This document shows, in pieces, positions 36,361-55,217 of a stretch of 64,000 nt of DNA; position 1 is the stretch's first letter; each line of letters opens with the position of its first letter. The stretch covers positions 1 through 64,000 of the forward strand of contig NZ_QHLI01000004.1 of assembly GCF_006864425.1 (NCBI RefSeq). Reading direction: 5' to 3'. The notes under the pieces are model-generated. The model was not told the origin of the DNA. It worked only from the letters and a program-made list of their open reading frames with translations, and did not search any database. A program made the translations under genes and the position numbers. This DNA is from Campylobacter troglodytis (lineage in GTDB: Bacteria; Campylobacterota; Campylobacteria; Campylobacterales; Campylobacteraceae).

Positions 36361-37560
36361 ATGGCAAAGGAAAAATTTTCACGCAACAAACCACACGTGA
36401 ATATAGGAACCATAGGTCACGTAGATCATGGTAAAACAACCTTGACAGCAGCTATTTCTGCTGTTTTATCAAGAAAGGGCTTGGCTGAGTTAAAGGATTA
36501 TGACAACATAGACAATGCTCCTGAGGAAAAAGAAAGAGGCATCACAATAGCCACCTCACACATAGAGTATGAGACTGAAAAAAGGCATTATGCGCATGTG
36601 GATTGCCCTGGGCATGCTGATTATGTTAAAAATATGATCACAGGTGCAGCACAAATGGACGGAGCGATCTTGGTTGTATCAGCTGCTGATGGTCCTATGC
36701 CTCAAACAAGGGAGCATATCTTGCTTTCTCGTCAGGTTGGTGTGCCTTATATAGTTGTTTTTATGAATAAGGCTGATATGGTTGATGATGCAGAGCTTTT
36801 AGAGCTTGTTGAGATGGAAATTAGAGAGCTTTTAAGTAGCTATGATTTTCCTGGTGATGATACTCCTATTATTAGTGGTTCAGCACTTAAAGCACTTGAA
36901 GAAGCAAAGGCAGGGCAAGACGGTGAATGGTCTGCAAAGGTTATGGAGCTTATGAATGCCGTTGATGATTACATTCCTACTCCAAAACGCGACACAGACA
37001 AGGACTTTTTGATGCCAATTGAAGATGTATTTTCTATCTCAGGGCGAGGAACTGTTGTAACAGGTAGGATTGAAAAGGGGCTAGTTAAGGTAGGAGATAC
37101 CATAGAAATAGTAGGTATCAAAGATACTCAAACCACCACAGTTACAGGCGTTGAGATGTTTAGAAAGGAAATGGATCAAGGCGAGGCAGGCGATAATGTC
37201 GGTGTGCTTTTGCGTGGTACCAAAAAAGAAGAGGTTATGCGTGGTATGGTTCTAGCAAAGCCTAAGTCAATTACCCCTCACACTGAATTTGAGGCTGAGG
37301 TTTATATACTCAACAAAGACGAGGGCGGACGCCACACTCCATTTTTCAACAACTACCGTCCGCAGTTTTATGTTAGAACCACAGATGTAACAGGTTCTAT
37401 TAAATTAGCTGAGGGCACAGAGATGGTTATGCCAGGTGAAAATGTGAGCATTACAGTTTCTCTTATCTCTCCTGTGGCACTTGAAGATGGCACTCGCTTT
37501 GCTATTAGAGAAGGCGGACATACTGTTGGTTCAGGCGTTGTATCTAAGATAGTTAAATAA
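36361..37560 (+). CDS. tuf: Elongation factor Tu
   Basis: GTPase that delivers aminoacyl-tRNA to the ribosome. The 399-residue protein has [10 protein letters not shown] near 19-28, DCPGHADY (G3) near 81, NKADMVD (G4) near 136 and the domain 2/3 blocks [13 protein letters not shown] and [13 protein letters not shown]. The ATG at 36361 ([14 protein letters not shown]) was chosen because GGAGG lies seven bases upstream; an earlier in-frame ATG is inside the tRNA-Thr region. This is the first protein gene of the conserved block that runs through rpoC. Confidence 0.97.
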   Translation: MAKEKFSRNKPHVNIGTIGHVDHGKTTLTAAISAVLSRKGLAELKDYDNIDNAPEEKERGITIATSHIEYETEKRHYAHVDCPGHADYVKNMITGAAQMDGAILVVSAADGPMPQTREHILLSRQVGVPYIVVFMNKADMVDDAELLELVEMEIRELLSSYDFPGDDTPIISGSALKALEEAKAGQDGEWSAKVMELMNAVDDYIPTPKRDTDKDFLMPIEDVFSISGRGTVVTGRIEKGLVKVGDTIEIVGIKDTQTTTVTGVEMFRKEMDQGEAGDNVGVLLRGTKKEEVMRGMVLAKPKSITPHTEFEAEVYILNKDEGGRHTPFFNNYRPQFYVRTTDVTGSIKLAEGTEMVMPGENVSITVSLISPVALEDGTRFAIREGGHTVGSGVVSKIVK

Positions 37561-37564
37561 ATAT

Positions 37565-37587
37565 ATGTCAAGCTTTATGCTTGACAT
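37565..37587 (+). terminator. Hairpin between tuf and rpmG
   Basis: Perfect 9-bp stem ATGTCAAGC/GCTTGACAT with a five-base loop, starting five bases after the tuf stop codon and without a U-run. It may trim or attenuate rather than end the transcript. Its arms share the GCTTGACA word with the hairpin after rpoC. Confidence 0.6.
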
Positions 37588-37603
37588 ACATTAAGGATAA
37601 AAG

Positions 37604-37762
37604 ATGAGAGTGAAGATTGGCTTAAAATGTGAAGAAAGTGGCGATATAAATTACAGCACTTACAAAAATAACAAAAATACAACTGAAAAATTAGAGCTAA
37701 AAAAATATTGCCCAAGGCTTAACAAACATACTATTCACAAAGAGGTAAAATTAAAAAGCTAG
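37604..37762 (+). CDS. rpmG: 50S ribosomal protein L33
   Basis: A 52-residue ribosomal protein of the large subunit, too short for most gene callers. It reads [13 protein letters not shown] ... [20 protein letters not shown], the standard L33 layout and length. Zinc-binding L33 has two CxxC pairs; here only one cysteine of each remains (C9 and C36), so it should be the zinc-free form. AAGGATAAAAG precedes the ATG. Its place between tuf and trnW-secE is the usual one in Campylobacter. Confidence 0.92.
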   Translation: MRVKIGLKCEESGDINYSTYKNNKNTTEKLELKKYCPRLNKHTIHKEVKLKS

Positions 37763-37992
37763 AAACTTTGGATAAAATTTAGCCCTTAAATTTACTTTAA
37801 AGCTTAGTTTGTGGGCTAAATTTTTTCTTGCTAGATTTTTAAGATTTTTAGCTAAATTTATAAGCCTTGTGAATTTTAGCCTTACGCTTTGTGAATTTTT
37901 AGCTTAGATTGAATTTTTTGTAGCTTAGCTTTGCAAGGTGTTTTATTGAAATATTAGGTGCTTGTTAAAGACAAGCTTAGAGGACAAGAGTT

Positions 37993-38068
37993 AGGACTGT
38001 AGCTCCAACGGTAGAGCGCCGGATTCCAAATCCGATGGTTGGGGGTTCGAATCCCTCCGGTCCTGCCA
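37993..38068 (+). tRNA. tRNA-Trp (CCA)
   Basis: Acceptor AGGACTG/CGGTCCT, D-arm GTAGCTCCAACGGTAGAGC, anticodon loop TTCCAAA (anticodon CCA), T-arm GGGGGTTCGAATCCCTC, encoded CCA. The first anticodon-stem pair is a C/A mismatch. It sits between rpmG and secE as in relatives. Confidence 0.92.
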
Positions 38069-38084
38069 AAATTAAGGTAAGAGT

Positions 38085-38267
38085 ATGAAGAATCTAATAG
38101 CTTATGTTAAATTGTCAAAGGCAGAGCTTTCAAAGGTTATCTTTCCTATGAAAGAACAGGTGAGAAATGCCTACATCACAGTTTTTGTGGTAGTAACTGT
38201 GGTCGCTTTGTTTTTGGCTTTGGTGGATTGGATCATGAGTTCTAGCATTTCCTTGGTAGTAAGATAG
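38085..38267 (+). CDS. secE: Preprotein translocase subunit SecE
   Basis: A 60-residue inner-membrane protein that clamps SecY in the protein-export channel. It has the short conserved N-terminal helix (VKLSKAELSKVIFP) and a single membrane span (TVFVVVTVVALFLALVDWI). The one-span short form is normal in this group. Eight bases separate it from nusG, the standard pairing. Confidence 0.93.
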   Translation: MKNLIAYVKLSKAELSKVIFPMKEQVRNAYITVFVVVTVVALFLALVDWIMSSSISLVVR

Positions 38268-38274
38268 GACAGTT

Positions 38275-38808
38275 ATGGATAAGTATAAATGGTACGCCAT
38301 TCAAACTTACGCAGGTAGCGAAATGGCAGTGAAAAGAGCCATTGAGAATTTAATCAAAGACATAGGCATAAGCGAGCGTTTGCAAGAGCTTGTGGTGCCT
38401 ACTGAGGATGTGATTGAGTTTAAAAATGGCAAGGAAAAGATAAGTCCAAGATGCCTTTACTCAGGCTATGTCTTTGCCCATCTTGACTTGGACATAGATC
38501 TTTGGCATAAAATTCAATCCCTACCAAAGGTTTCTCGTTTCATAGGCGAGAGTAAAAAGCCAACCCCACTAAGCGAAAAGGACATTAAGCTTATCTTAGA
38601 AAAGGTGCAAAACAAGGCAGCTCCAAAGCCCAAGATCTCTTTTGAAGAAGGGGAAAGCGTTCGCATAGTCGAGGGTCCTTTTGCAAATTTTACAGCCATA
38701 GTTGAAGAATATGACATGGTTCGAGGCTCACTTAAACTTAATGTATCTATTTTTGGACGCTCTACCCCTGTTGAGATCTTGTATTCTCAGGTTGAAAAGA
38801 TTATATAG
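38275..38808 (+). CDS. nusG: Transcription termination/antitermination factor NusG
   Basis: A 177-residue transcription elongation factor that binds RNA polymerase and couples it to Rho and the ribosome. The N-terminal NGN domain starts WYAIQTYAGSEMAVKRAIE, and the C-terminal KOW domain holds EGESVRIVEGPFANFTAIVEE. It is followed by rplK after 12 bases. Confidence 0.95.
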   Translation: MDKYKWYAIQTYAGSEMAVKRAIENLIKDIGISERLQELVVPTEDVIEFKNGKEKISPRCLYSGYVFAHLDLDIDLWHKIQSLPKVSRFIGESKKPTPLSEKDIKLILEKVQNKAAPKPKISFEEGESVRIVEGPFANFTAIVEEYDMVRGSLKLNVSIFGRSTPVEILYSQVEKII

Positions 38809-38820
38809 AAAGGAAAAAAG

Positions 38821-39246
38821 ATGGCAAAAAAAGTTGTCGGAGAAATAAAACTTCACATCGCAGCAGCCAAGGCAAATCCTAGTCCGCCTGTGGGTCCTGC
38901 ACTAGGACAACAAGGTGTAAATATAATGGAATTTTGCAAGGCTTTTAATGAAAAAACAAAGGATATGGCTGGCTTTAACATACCTGTTGTAATCACCGTT
39001 TATGCAGATAAAAGCTTTACCTTCATAACAAAGCAGCCTCCTGCAACGGATTTAATCAAAAAAGCAGCAGGCATACAAAAAGGCACTGATAATCCTCTTA
39101 AAAACAAGATCGCCAAGCTTAGCAAAAAGCAGATCTTAGAGATAGTTGATAAAAAAATAGCAGATCTAAACACCAAGGACAAGGAACAAGCCGCTAAGAT
39201 CATAGCAGGTTCTGCTCGTTCTATGGGCGTTGAGATTGTGGATTAA
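38821..39246 (+). CDS. rplK: 50S ribosomal protein L11
   Basis: A 141-residue protein of the GTPase-associated centre, full length. It has the N-terminal [22 protein letters not shown] and a C-terminal RNA-binding domain ending [17 protein letters not shown] precedes the ATG; rplA follows after nine bases. Confidence 0.96.
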   Translation: MAKKVVGEIKLHIAAAKANPSPPVGPALGQQGVNIMEFCKAFNEKTKDMAGFNIPVVITVYADKSFTFITKQPPATDLIKKAAGIQKGTDNPLKNKIAKLSKKQILEIVDKKIADLNTKDKEQAAKIIAGSARSMGVEIVD

Positions 39247-39255
39247 GGAATTTAA

Positions 39256-39951
39256 ATGTCAAGTAAGAGATTAAAGGAATTATCCTCAAAGATTGATAGC
39301 ACAAAGGATTATGCCCTTGTTGAAGCTATAGAGGTGGTAAAAAATCTCGCTTCGGCAAAATTTGACGAGACAGTTGAAATCGCATTAAAATTAAATGTCG
39401 ATCCTCGCCACGCAGATCAAATGGTGCGTGGCTCTGTGGTACTACCTGCTGGCACTGGAAAAAAGGTGCGAGTTGCAGTAATCGCAAAGGACGCACAAGC
39501 TGATGCAGCCAAAAACGCAGGAGCTGACATAGTAGGAAGCGATGAGCTTATTGAGGACATTCAAAAGGGTAGTATAAATTTTGATGTTTTGATCGCAACT
39601 CCAAATTTAATGGGGCTTGTAGGAAAGGTGGGGCGAATTTTAGGACCCAAAGGACTTATGCCAAATCCCAAAACAGGTACAGTTACTATGGACGTAGCAC
39701 AAGCTGTTAATAACGCAAAAAGCGGACAGGTGAATTTTCGCGTAGATAAGCAAGGCAACATACACGCAGGGCTTGGCAAGGTGAGCTTTTCAAAAGAGCA
39801 GTTAAATGATAATATCAGTGCCTTTGTAAAAGCTATAAACAAGCACAAGCCAGCCACGGCAAAGGGTCGTTACATTAAAAACGCAGCTTTGTCCTTAACA
39901 ATGAGTCCTTCTGTAAGCCTTGAAACGCAGGAGCTTTTGGATTTAAAATAG
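39256..39951 (+). CDS. rplA: 50S ribosomal protein L1
   Basis: A 231-residue protein of the L1 stalk, which helps release deacylated tRNA and can repress its own operon. Conserved blocks are [20 protein letters not shown] near 35, [16 protein letters not shown] and [15 protein letters not shown] near 130. The gap to rplJ (about 630 bases) is unusually long. Confidence 0.96.
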   Translation: MSSKRLKELSSKIDSTKDYALVEAIEVVKNLASAKFDETVEIALKLNVDPRHADQMVRGSVVLPAGTGKKVRVAVIAKDAQADAAKNAGADIVGSDELIEDIQKGSINFDVLIATPNLMGLVGKVGRILGPKGLMPNPKTGTVTMDVAQAVNNAKSGQVNFRVDKQGNIHAGLGKVSFSKEQLNDNISAFVKAINKHKPATAKGRYIKNAALSLTMSPSVSLETQELLDLK

Positions 39952-40584
39952 ACTTTTGTTTTTTTGTAATGCGTGAATTTTGGGCTGAATTTGCTGAATT
40001 TTTGGGTTAAAATTCAGCGAAAATTCACGCAATGTTAAAAAATGTGAATTTTTTATTTGAAGTTGTTGAATTTTTTGTTAATTTTGCAAAAAGTTCACGG
40101 AAAGTGTCGTCATTGTGAGGCGGTTTATCGCCGAAGCAATCCATTATCTAAGAACTGCGTTTTAAATTATGGATTGCTTAGCTTTGCTGGTGCAAATCTC
40201 GCAATGACGGCGTAAGGTTTGTAAAGATTTTAAGATAAAGGCTAGGAAATTTAGGTTTTTTAGCCCTTATCTTAGATTAGAGATAGTGTGAGGTTTAAGG
40301 CTTAATTGGGTTGATTTAGAGGCGAAATTTAGTTTTTAGCTGTGTGAGTGTTAGCTTAACTTTGAATAAATTCTAAAAATTCACAGTCTCATAAAAATTA
40401 AACTTAATTCATACAAGGGATTTAAATTTAGCATAAAGACCTTGGGTGAATTTAAGTCTCTTTTGATTTAAAGCTTGTTTTAAAATTCATAGCTTTTTGA
40501 GTTTTATTAAATTTTAAATCATAAGGACAAGGTCCTTGAAATTCAACCCTCTCCACTTGAAATCACTAGTCGGAAAGGAGAAAT
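39952..40584. other. Expanded rplA-rplJ intergenic region
   Basis: About 630 bases without a gene between two ribosomal protein genes. It starts with GTGAATTTT/AAAATTCAC words, contains a palindromic REP-like element (40108-40209) and ends with the rplJ leader, where the L10 autoregulatory RNA site would lie. AAAGGAG precedes rplJ. Confidence 0.6.
40108..40209. repeat. Palindromic REP-like element
   Basis: Nested inverted repeats: the outer pair CGTCATTGTGAG / CTCGCAATGACG and the inner pair GAAGCAATCCAT / ATGGATTGCTT. The CGTCATTGCGAG-type word is a known dispersed palindrome in several bacteria. A partial copy lies at about 54805-54846, sharing TTGTGAGGCG and AAGAACTGCGTTTT. Confidence 0.75.
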
Positions 40585-41067
40585 ATGACTAGAAGCGAAA
40601 AGGTGCAGATTATAGCTGAGCTTGAGACTGAATTTAAAGCAAGTGAAGCCATAGTGGTGTGCAACTACAAGGGACTTAGCACAAAAAAGCTTGAGGTTTT
40701 AAGAAACAATGCCAAGGAAAATGAAGTAAGGGTTCAGATCATAAAAAACACCCTTGCTAACATAGCCCTTAAAAAGGCTAATAAAGAAGGCTTAGAGCTT
40801 AAGGATACTAATATCTTTATCTGGGGCAAGGATCAGCTTAGTGTTTCAAAGATAGCATCTAAGTTTGAGGATGACAACGAGCTTTTTGAGATTAAAGCAG
40901 CCCTTATTGAGGATCAGATAGCAGATCTAGCCAAGGTAAAAGCCCTTGCTAAGATGCCATCTCGCAACGAGTTGCTTGCAATGTTATTGCAGGTTTGGAA
41001 TGCTCCGTTACAAAATTTTGTCATCGGACTAAATGCTTTAAAAGCAAAAAAAGAATCAGAAGGATAA
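40585..41067 (+). CDS. rplJ: 50S ribosomal protein L10
   Basis: A 160-residue base of the L7/L12 stalk that binds 23S rRNA and translationally controls its own operon. It opens [17 protein letters not shown] and has [20 protein letters not shown] near 32. Its C-terminal helix, which carries L7/L12 dimers, is present. A strong AAAGGAG lies upstream and rplL follows after three bases. Confidence 0.95.
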   Translation: MTRSEKVQIIAELETEFKASEAIVVCNYKGLSTKKLEVLRNNAKENEVRVQIIKNTLANIALKKANKEGLELKDTNIFIWGKDQLSVSKIASKFEDDNELFEIKAALIEDQIADLAKVKALAKMPSRNELLAMLLQVWNAPLQNFVIGLNALKAKKESEG

Positions 41068-41070
41068 AAA

Positions 41071-41445
41071 ATGGCAGTATCTAAAGAAGATGTTTTAGAA
41101 TATATCTCAAATTTAAGTGTTTTAGAGCTTTCTGAGCTTGTGAAAGAATTTGAGGAAAAATTTGGAGTTTCAGCTGCTCCTGTTGTAGTAGCTGGTGGAG
41201 GTGGCGGCACAGCAGCAGCTGCGGCTGAGGAAAAAACCGAATTCAATGTGGTCTTGCTTGAAAGTGGGGCAAAGAAGATCGAGGTTATCAAAGTTGTTAG
41301 ATCCTTAACAGGACTAGGACTTAAAGAAGCAAAAGATGCTGTGGAGCAAACTCCTTCCGTGCTTAAAGAGGGCGTTAGCAAGGAGGATGCAGAAGCAGCC
41401 AAAAAGCAACTCGAAGATGCAGGAGCAAAATGCGAGTTAAAATAG
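41071..41445 (+). CDS. rplL: 50S ribosomal protein L7/L12
   Basis: A 124-residue stalk protein that recruits translation GTPases. The N-terminal dimerisation domain and Ala/Gly-rich hinge ([15 protein letters not shown]) lead to the C-terminal factor-binding domain with [21 protein letters not shown] palindromic hairpin downstream separates it from rpoB. Confidence 0.96.
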   Translation: MAVSKEDVLEYISNLSVLELSELVKEFEEKFGVSAAPVVVAGGGGGTAAAAAEEKTEFNVVLLESGAKKIEVIKVVRSLTGLGLKEAKDAVEQTPSVLKEGVSKEDAEAAKKQLEDAGAKCELK

Positions 41446-41454
41446 TTTTTTTAG

Positions 41455-50196
<8,742 letters not shown>

Positions 50197-50197
<1 letters not shown>

Positions 50198-50220
50198 GCT
50201 TGACAAAAATTTGTCAAGCT
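50197..50220 (+). terminator. Hairpin at the end of rpoC
   Basis: Perfect 11-bp stem AGCTTGACAAA/TTTGTCAAGCT with a two-base minimal loop, starting on the last base of the stop codon. There is no U-run, so it may protect the 3' end or act with Rho. Its arms share GCTTGACA with the hairpin after tuf. Confidence 0.6.
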
Positions 50221-50344
50221 CTTAGCCTCTTTGCTAGGTTTAAAACAGAGTAAATTAAGAGCTTAAAGATCTTTTTGCTGTTTATTTAAGCTTGTGAGCC
50301 TTTAAAAATTTGAAACAATGTGGCAAATTTTAGGCAAGAACTAG

Positions 50345-50862
50345 TGATATGACTTAATTAATTTAACAAGATTTTGACTTATTTAGCTTAATAAATTTTG
50401 ATGAGAATTTTGTATTCAATTTTTTATCTTAATTTCCTTTAAGTGAAGGACAAAATTTTCTTTTTTAGCCTTTAAATTTAGCAAGTATAAATTTCGCAAA
50501 GCCTCTTCTGCTTATATTTACAAGAGTTACGAAATAAAAGATGTTTTCAGCTTAATGTCCAAGCTTTCCACGCACACCACCGAAGCAATTTTCACTATTT
50601 TCAATCTCAGCACTCATTTTAGAAAACTTCTCACATTCTTTGGCTATTAAAATGTGAATTTTTTTTGCAAATTTTACATAAATTTTATTATGAGATTTGA
50701 CAAAAGCGTCTGTTTGCATCTAAATCGAAGGTTTCTTGCAAAGGGATGAGCTAATAAGAAGAGAAGTAAAAAATACTTTAAAAGTTATCTTATATTTGGA
50801 AATGGATCTTTGTTTTTATAGGACTTAGCTTAAAAATCCTTTGCTTTAAGCTTAATTGAGCC
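50345..50862 (-). mobile_element. Degraded IS1595-like element (copy I)
   Basis: Minus-strand relic. The left part has the C-terminal border (CTTAATTTCCTTTAAGTGAA) and the RLAKF-type stretch (AAATTTAGCAAGTATAAATT). The middle has CCACGCACACCACCGAAG (the SYFGG/RG region) and the region before the first Asp. The right end is CTTTAAGCTTAATTGAGCC. The central third is missing. Mini-inserts lie near 50505-50540 and 50735-50775. Confidence 0.6.
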
Positions 50863-50934
50863 AATTTTTAAATTACATTTTTTAAAATTAAATTTTCTTA
50901 GTCCTTGAATTTAAACAAGTTCAAAGCTCACAAA

Positions 50935-51045
50935 GATTTAGAATTTTTTATGCTCTTACAAGCGAAGTAAAAAATATTTAAAAATTTTCCTAACTTATCC
51001 TTGGTTAAATTTGCCAACAAAGCATGCGTTTATTTTGCATCGTTT
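50935..51045 (-). mobile_element. Fragment of a further IS1595-like transposase (N-terminus)
   Basis: The reverse complement begins ATGCAAAATAAACGCATGCT and continues in step with the N-terminal 70 bases of copy F (ATGAAAAACAAACATATGAT), ending in a mini-insert of the same type and at the same place as in other copies. Nothing of the rest of the element is seen. Confidence 0.45.
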
Positions 51046-51229
51046 GCTTACAGCCTAAGTTAAATTTATACGAGTTTAAGTTAAGCCTTGAATTTAAGTT
51101 AATAACATATAAATTCAAAGGCTAGTAAAAAAACAAGATCTTTAAATTCAAGCTTGAATTTAAATGAAAAATTTAATTTAAGCCACAAGGCTTGCAAGGC
51201 TTAAAGTTAAGCTAAGGTGAATTTAGAGC

Positions 51230-54200
51230 TTAAAAAGACAAGCCAGCCTTGCCTACTATGTTAAATCCCTGTTCTTTTTTGCTAAGATGGCTGTCTATGC
51301 CTATTTGAAAAAAGGCTTTGCCTATGCTTTGTTCTAAATTTGCCCCAAGTCTAACTGTGTCTTTATTAACTGTGTAGCTTTGATTAAAGCCATCTTGATT
51401 GAAATCATTAAACTGAGCCTTATTTTTAAGCTCATCCCCTAAGAGCAATCTCTCATAAGCTGAGTAGAAATTCAAGCTTGTATTATCTTTGTTTTTGCTT
51501 ACTATGTAGCTAAAATTCAAGCCAGCAGTGGCTGAGACTGTGTGGTGATTAAAGGCTTCATAGCTTTTAGAAAAGAGCTGTCCTATCTCTTTAAAGGCTT
51601 GTTGATGAGAAAAATTATAGCTTAGATAAGCAAGAGGAGAGATGATAAAAGAGCTATTCATTGAATTTTTAAATGCAGTATAAGCCTCATAGCCCCTTGA
51701 AAGTCCAAGCTGGGCTGAGGCAAAGATGGTGTTATAAGAGCCTTTTATTATGTTTGTTGGATTTTGATAAAGCTCTCTTTGAAGATCATTTTGAGCAAAG
51801 GCTGCGTTAAGCCCTGCTAAGAGCTTTGTTTTACCACTTAGTGGGCTTGATATATGAAGCCCTGAGCTTATGATCTTAGATTTAAGAGTGGAGTAATCAA
51901 AGCTACTATCAAGCTGATTATAGCCTATATATAAGGATGAGCTTGTTTTTGATACTAGCTTTGTTACACCCAAAGAGCCTCCTATGCCCTTTGAATTTCT
52001 CTCATCTGATTGAGAATAATGATAGCTTGGAGAAAAATACCAAAGATTATTAGAGCCACCTAAGCCATATAAATTACTAAGATCCGTTGCTATTTGTCCG
52101 CTTGCAGCATAGTAGGTTTTTTGATCTGCGTAAAGTGATCCTGATGGGGCCTGATCAAAAAGATGAAGTATGTTATTTAGGGCATTTTCTACTTGCACCT
52201 TGCCCATTTGTTCTGTATGCATTTGATGTCCGTTGCTATCTATGCTTTTTATGCTTTTTTCATAATCTTCTTGGCTTTTGGTATTTAAGCTTGTGAAAAA
52301 TTCAGTGTAGTTTGTGGGTAAATTTGGCAAGGAGGCTATATTTCTTAAAGCACTTGCTAAAGAGGAATTTGCACCTGCAAAGTTTTCATAAGCATCCTGC
52401 CTTGATAAAACCTCTAAGGTTATCTTATCATCTAAGAGGGTGTAGTTAAATACCTGTGAATTTGGCACAACTGTAACCTGGCTAAATTTATCCAAGGAAG
52501 CACCTAGTTCTTGCAAATTTATCTTTATGGTTTGAGCCTCGTTTGAAAGCTGGGCAAGTAAGGGATAATACTGCAAGGAGCCATTTTCTATGTTATAGCT
52601 TCTAGCTTTAAGGGCTGAGTTTCCACCTGAGTTAAAGCTTAGCTGCAAGATGCCCTGATCCTTTTGGGTGTAAGTGCCTTCTACATCCAAAAGCCCAAGC
52701 CCTCTTGATCCTATGAGTAAGGTCCCTCCCTCATTAGTTAGATCCTTTTTTATGCTAGCACTAAGAGTAGGAGTGCTAATCATAGTATCTGCACCCAAGA
52801 TATTAAGCCTTGCTCCTCTTTCTATAAAGACAGATCCTGCTAAGGTTCCTCCTGTTCCATCGCTTCTTTTTTCAAGCCTTAATTCCCCATTTCTAACTAT
52901 GCTAGCACCCTCATAGCTATTTGTACCTCTTAGGGTTAAAGAACCAGCCCCTGTTTTAATTAGCCCTGCATTTAAATTGCTTAACTCCTTTGGTAAATTT
53001 CTAGCATCCGCAAGGTGTAAGGAGCTATCCCATTTTTTTTGACTTAGATCATTTTCAAAGATCCCATCAAAACCAGCCGTATCTATGGTGTAAAAGGCTT
53101 CTTTGATGCCGTTTTTACTTGCTACATCCTTGTCATTTAATCTATTTATATCAAGAGTAGCTAGGCCTCTTAGAGCATTTTGAGCATCCAAGATGCCTTG
53201 ACCAAAGACCTGTTCCTTGCTAGCTTGCATGGTTCCTTGAATGGAGGATTGAGGTCTTTGCATACTGTCTCTATTTTCCCAAATGAGATCACTCCATTTT
53301 TTGCCATTTAAATAGTAACTTCCATACTCTTTTTCTAGATCAGCTTTGATCTCAGCCTCGCTTGTAGGCACAGCCTGATCTATATATACGATTAAATACT
53401 TAGTGGTGCTATCATCAACTTGCTTAACTATCATCTTAGGAGCTTGATAGTTTTTATCTGCTGTGCTTAAAAGCACATCTGCTATTTGTTTGCCATTTAA
53501 GAAGGGGAATTTTTGTTGAATCAAAGCTGCTACCCCACTTACTGTGGGTGCTGCCATTGAGGTTCCTGATTTTTGAGTAAAGGAGCTTGTATTTCTTGAA
53601 TCAACCGAATTTATAAAAGAACCAGCGGCCACTAGGGAAAAATTCTCAGCTCCTATAAAGCCATTACTAAACTCAGCCACCCCTCTTGCATCTACTATCA
53701 AGCGACCGTTTGAATCCCTATTTATATAGCTAGCATCCAAGGCTCCAACAGCAAGCCAGGCTCTTAAATTCTCATCATATCTAGCAGCTACTGCCGGAGA
53801 GCCCGGACTCATAATACCCTCATTCCCAGCTGCAAAGACATTTAAAACATTGTTTTGAGTAGAAAGCCTGTATAATCCTGAGGTAATATCTCCTCTTGTA
53901 ATTTGCCTAAGAACATAATCCACACTACAAGTAGAACAAGTAATTAGCCTACCGGCTGCGTCTATTTCTAAATTCAAGCTAGGATAGACATTTGAACCCC
54001 AGCTATTATTTATGATCTTAACCCCCTTTGGATTAAAAAAAGCAAAGCTTTCAGGGCTTGTATAACGACCACTAGCAAAGATGCCCATACCATAAAATTT
54101 AGCATCATAGGCTATGCCATAAGGCAAGGAGTTGTTGATCTTATTTCCCACAGCTATGCCTGCTACGTGGCTTCCGTGGGTGTCGTTTCTAAAATTTGGA

Positions 54201-54427
54201 TTGTAATATACCCTGCCCTGGGCTGAGTTGATATAAGGATAAGTAGCCTCTATCACACTTCCTGTTAAACCTCTATGATCGCTTCTAAAAGCATCATCTA
54301 TTATGCCTATTTCAATGCCAGCACCTGTTATGTTTTGACCGTGAGCCTTTGAGACATTATGAAGATCAAAAGGAGTAAGACTATAAGCTAAATTTACAAA
54401 GATAAAAAATAAAATTAAAAAACGCAT
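51230..54427 (-). CDS. Subtilisin-type autotransporter serine protease
   Basis: A 1065-residue secreted protease of the S8 family. A signal peptide (MRFLILFFIFVNLAYS) leads into the catalytic domain with Asp in IGIIDDAF (residue 44), His in THGSHVAGI (84) and Ser in SGTSMAAP (290). A passenger stretch follows with a PATR-type beta repeat (GLIKTGAGSLTLRGTNSYEG near 490). The last ~270 residues form an outer-membrane barrel ending in Phe. The protein resembles C. jejuni Cj1365c as I remember it. The start at 54427 was chosen because AAAGG lies upstream of it and the signal begins there; the ATG 18 bases earlier has no site. A T15 tract marks its candidate promoter. Confidence 0.9.
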   Translation of the reverse strand: MRFLILFFIFVNLAYSLTPFDLHNVSKAHGQNITGAGIEIGIIDDAFRSDHRGLTGSVIEATYPYINSAQGRVYYNPNFRNDTHGSHVAGIAVGNKINNSLPYGIAYDAKFYGMGIFASGRYTSPESFAFFNPKGVKIINNSWGSNVYPSLNLEIDAAGRLITCSTCSVDYVLRQITRGDITSGLYRLSTQNNVLNVFAAGNEGIMSPGSPAVAARYDENLRAWLAVGALDASYINRDSNGRLIVDARGVAEFSNGFIGAENFSLVAAGSFINSVDSRNTSSFTQKSGTSMAAPTVSGVAALIQQKFPFLNGKQIADVLLSTADKNYQAPKMIVKQVDDSTTKYLIVYIDQAVPTSEAEIKADLEKEYGSYYLNGKKWSDLIWENRDSMQRPQSSIQGTMQASKEQVFGQGILDAQNALRGLATLDINRLNDKDVASKNGIKEAFYTIDTAGFDGIFENDLSQKKWDSSLHLADARNLPKELSNLNAGLIKTGAGSLTLRGTNSYEGASIVRNGELRLEKRSDGTGGTLAGSVFIERGARLNILGADTMISTPTLSASIKKDLTNEGGTLLIGSRGLGLLDVEGTYTQKDQGILQLSFNSGGNSALKARSYNIENGSLQYYPLLAQLSNEAQTIKINLQELGASLDKFSQVTVVPNSQVFNYTLLDDKITLEVLSRQDAYENFAGANSSLASALRNIASLPNLPTNYTEFFTSLNTKSQEDYEKSIKSIDSNGHQMHTEQMGKVQVENALNNILHLFDQAPSGSLYADQKTYYAASGQIATDLSNLYGLGGSNNLWYFSPSYHYSQSDERNSKGIGGSLGVTKLVSKTSSSLYIGYNQLDSSFDYSTLKSKIISSGLHISSPLSGKTKLLAGLNAAFAQNDLQRELYQNPTNIIKGSYNTIFASAQLGLSRGYEAYTAFKNSMNSSFIISPLAYLSYNFSHQQAFKEIGQLFSKSYEAFNHHTVSATAGLNFSYIVSKNKDNTSLNFYSAYERLLLGDELKNKAQFNDFNQDGFNQSYTVNKDTVRLGANLEQSIGKAFFQIGIDSHLSKKEQGFNIVGKAGLSF

Positions 54428-54555
54428 TTTTTTGCCTTTAATCATTTAAAAAATTAGTGCTAAATTTTACACTAGTTTTTTACATAAGAGCAGTTATAAG
54501 AAGAGCTCTAACTTAAATTTAATCCTTTGTGAATTAACACAATTTTTATTCCATA

Positions 54556-54583
54556 ATATTAGCATATTAAAAAAAAAAAAAAA
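54556..54583 (-). promoter_or_regulatory. T15 homopolymer at the autotransporter promoter
   Basis: Fifteen A on the plus strand (54569-54583), T15 on the coding strand, end seven bases upstream of a TAATAT box (54556-54561). The leader to the gene would be about 120 bases. Tract-length change would alter the sequence just upstream of the -10 box. Confidence 0.5.
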
Positions 54584-54599
54584 CAAGAACTGTGTATAT

Positions 54600-55217
54600 A
54601 AATTTGAAAAAATTAGCATTTTGCCTTTAAATTGAAGTTGGATTTTAAATGAAAATTATGTAACAGAATGCGGAATATAGATTACGGAACACGGAATGAT
54701 AGATTATAGATAACGGAAATTCACGCTTTGCGTGAATTTTCATTGAGGAAGCTTATTTGAATTTAGGTAAAAATTTGAATTTTAAATATATAAATTTGAG
54801 CAGATTATTGTGAGGCGATTTTACTCAAGAACTGCGTTTTGCTATAAAAATGTAAAATTGTAAGAAAAATTCACGCTTTGCGTGAATTTTAATTGATGAG
54901 GTTTATTTGAATTTATGTGTAAATTAAAATTCAAAGATACTTACGCAATATAGACTACAGAACACTGAATACGGAACATAAATAGATAAAATTCACGCTT
55001 TGCGTGAATTTTTGAAACGAGCTGTGTTTTTGCTATAAATTTGACAAGATTTTATATATACGGATTACGGACTATAAAAAAGCAAAAAATACCTCAAACT
55101 TCCCTACATTTGTGAACTTCTAGCACAAAGTATATACTTAGCTTTCATAGCTAGATCATAGCTTAAAGCTTTTTTCTTAGAATTTAAGCTAAGTCTAAAC
55201 TTATGTAGCTTTTTAAC
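54600..55217. other. Repeat-rich gap between ald and the autotransporter
   Basis: No gene in about 620 bases. It holds three copies of a hairpin (listed separately), several related words (GATTACGGAACACGGAAT, GACTACAGAACACTGAAT, GGATTACGGACTATAA) and a partial copy of the REP-like element at 54805-54846. The whole looks like a region built by repeated duplication. Confidence 0.7.
54717..55012. repeat. Three copies of the AAATTCACGC-TTT-GCGTGAATTT hairpin
   Basis: Identical 10-11 bp stems with a TTT loop lie at 54717-54739, 54866-54890 and 54988-55012, about 120-150 bases apart. The first two are followed by similar sequence (ATTGA-GA-G-TTATTTGAATTTA). The arm is the same AAAATTCACG word scattered over the whole window. 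Confidence 0.92.
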
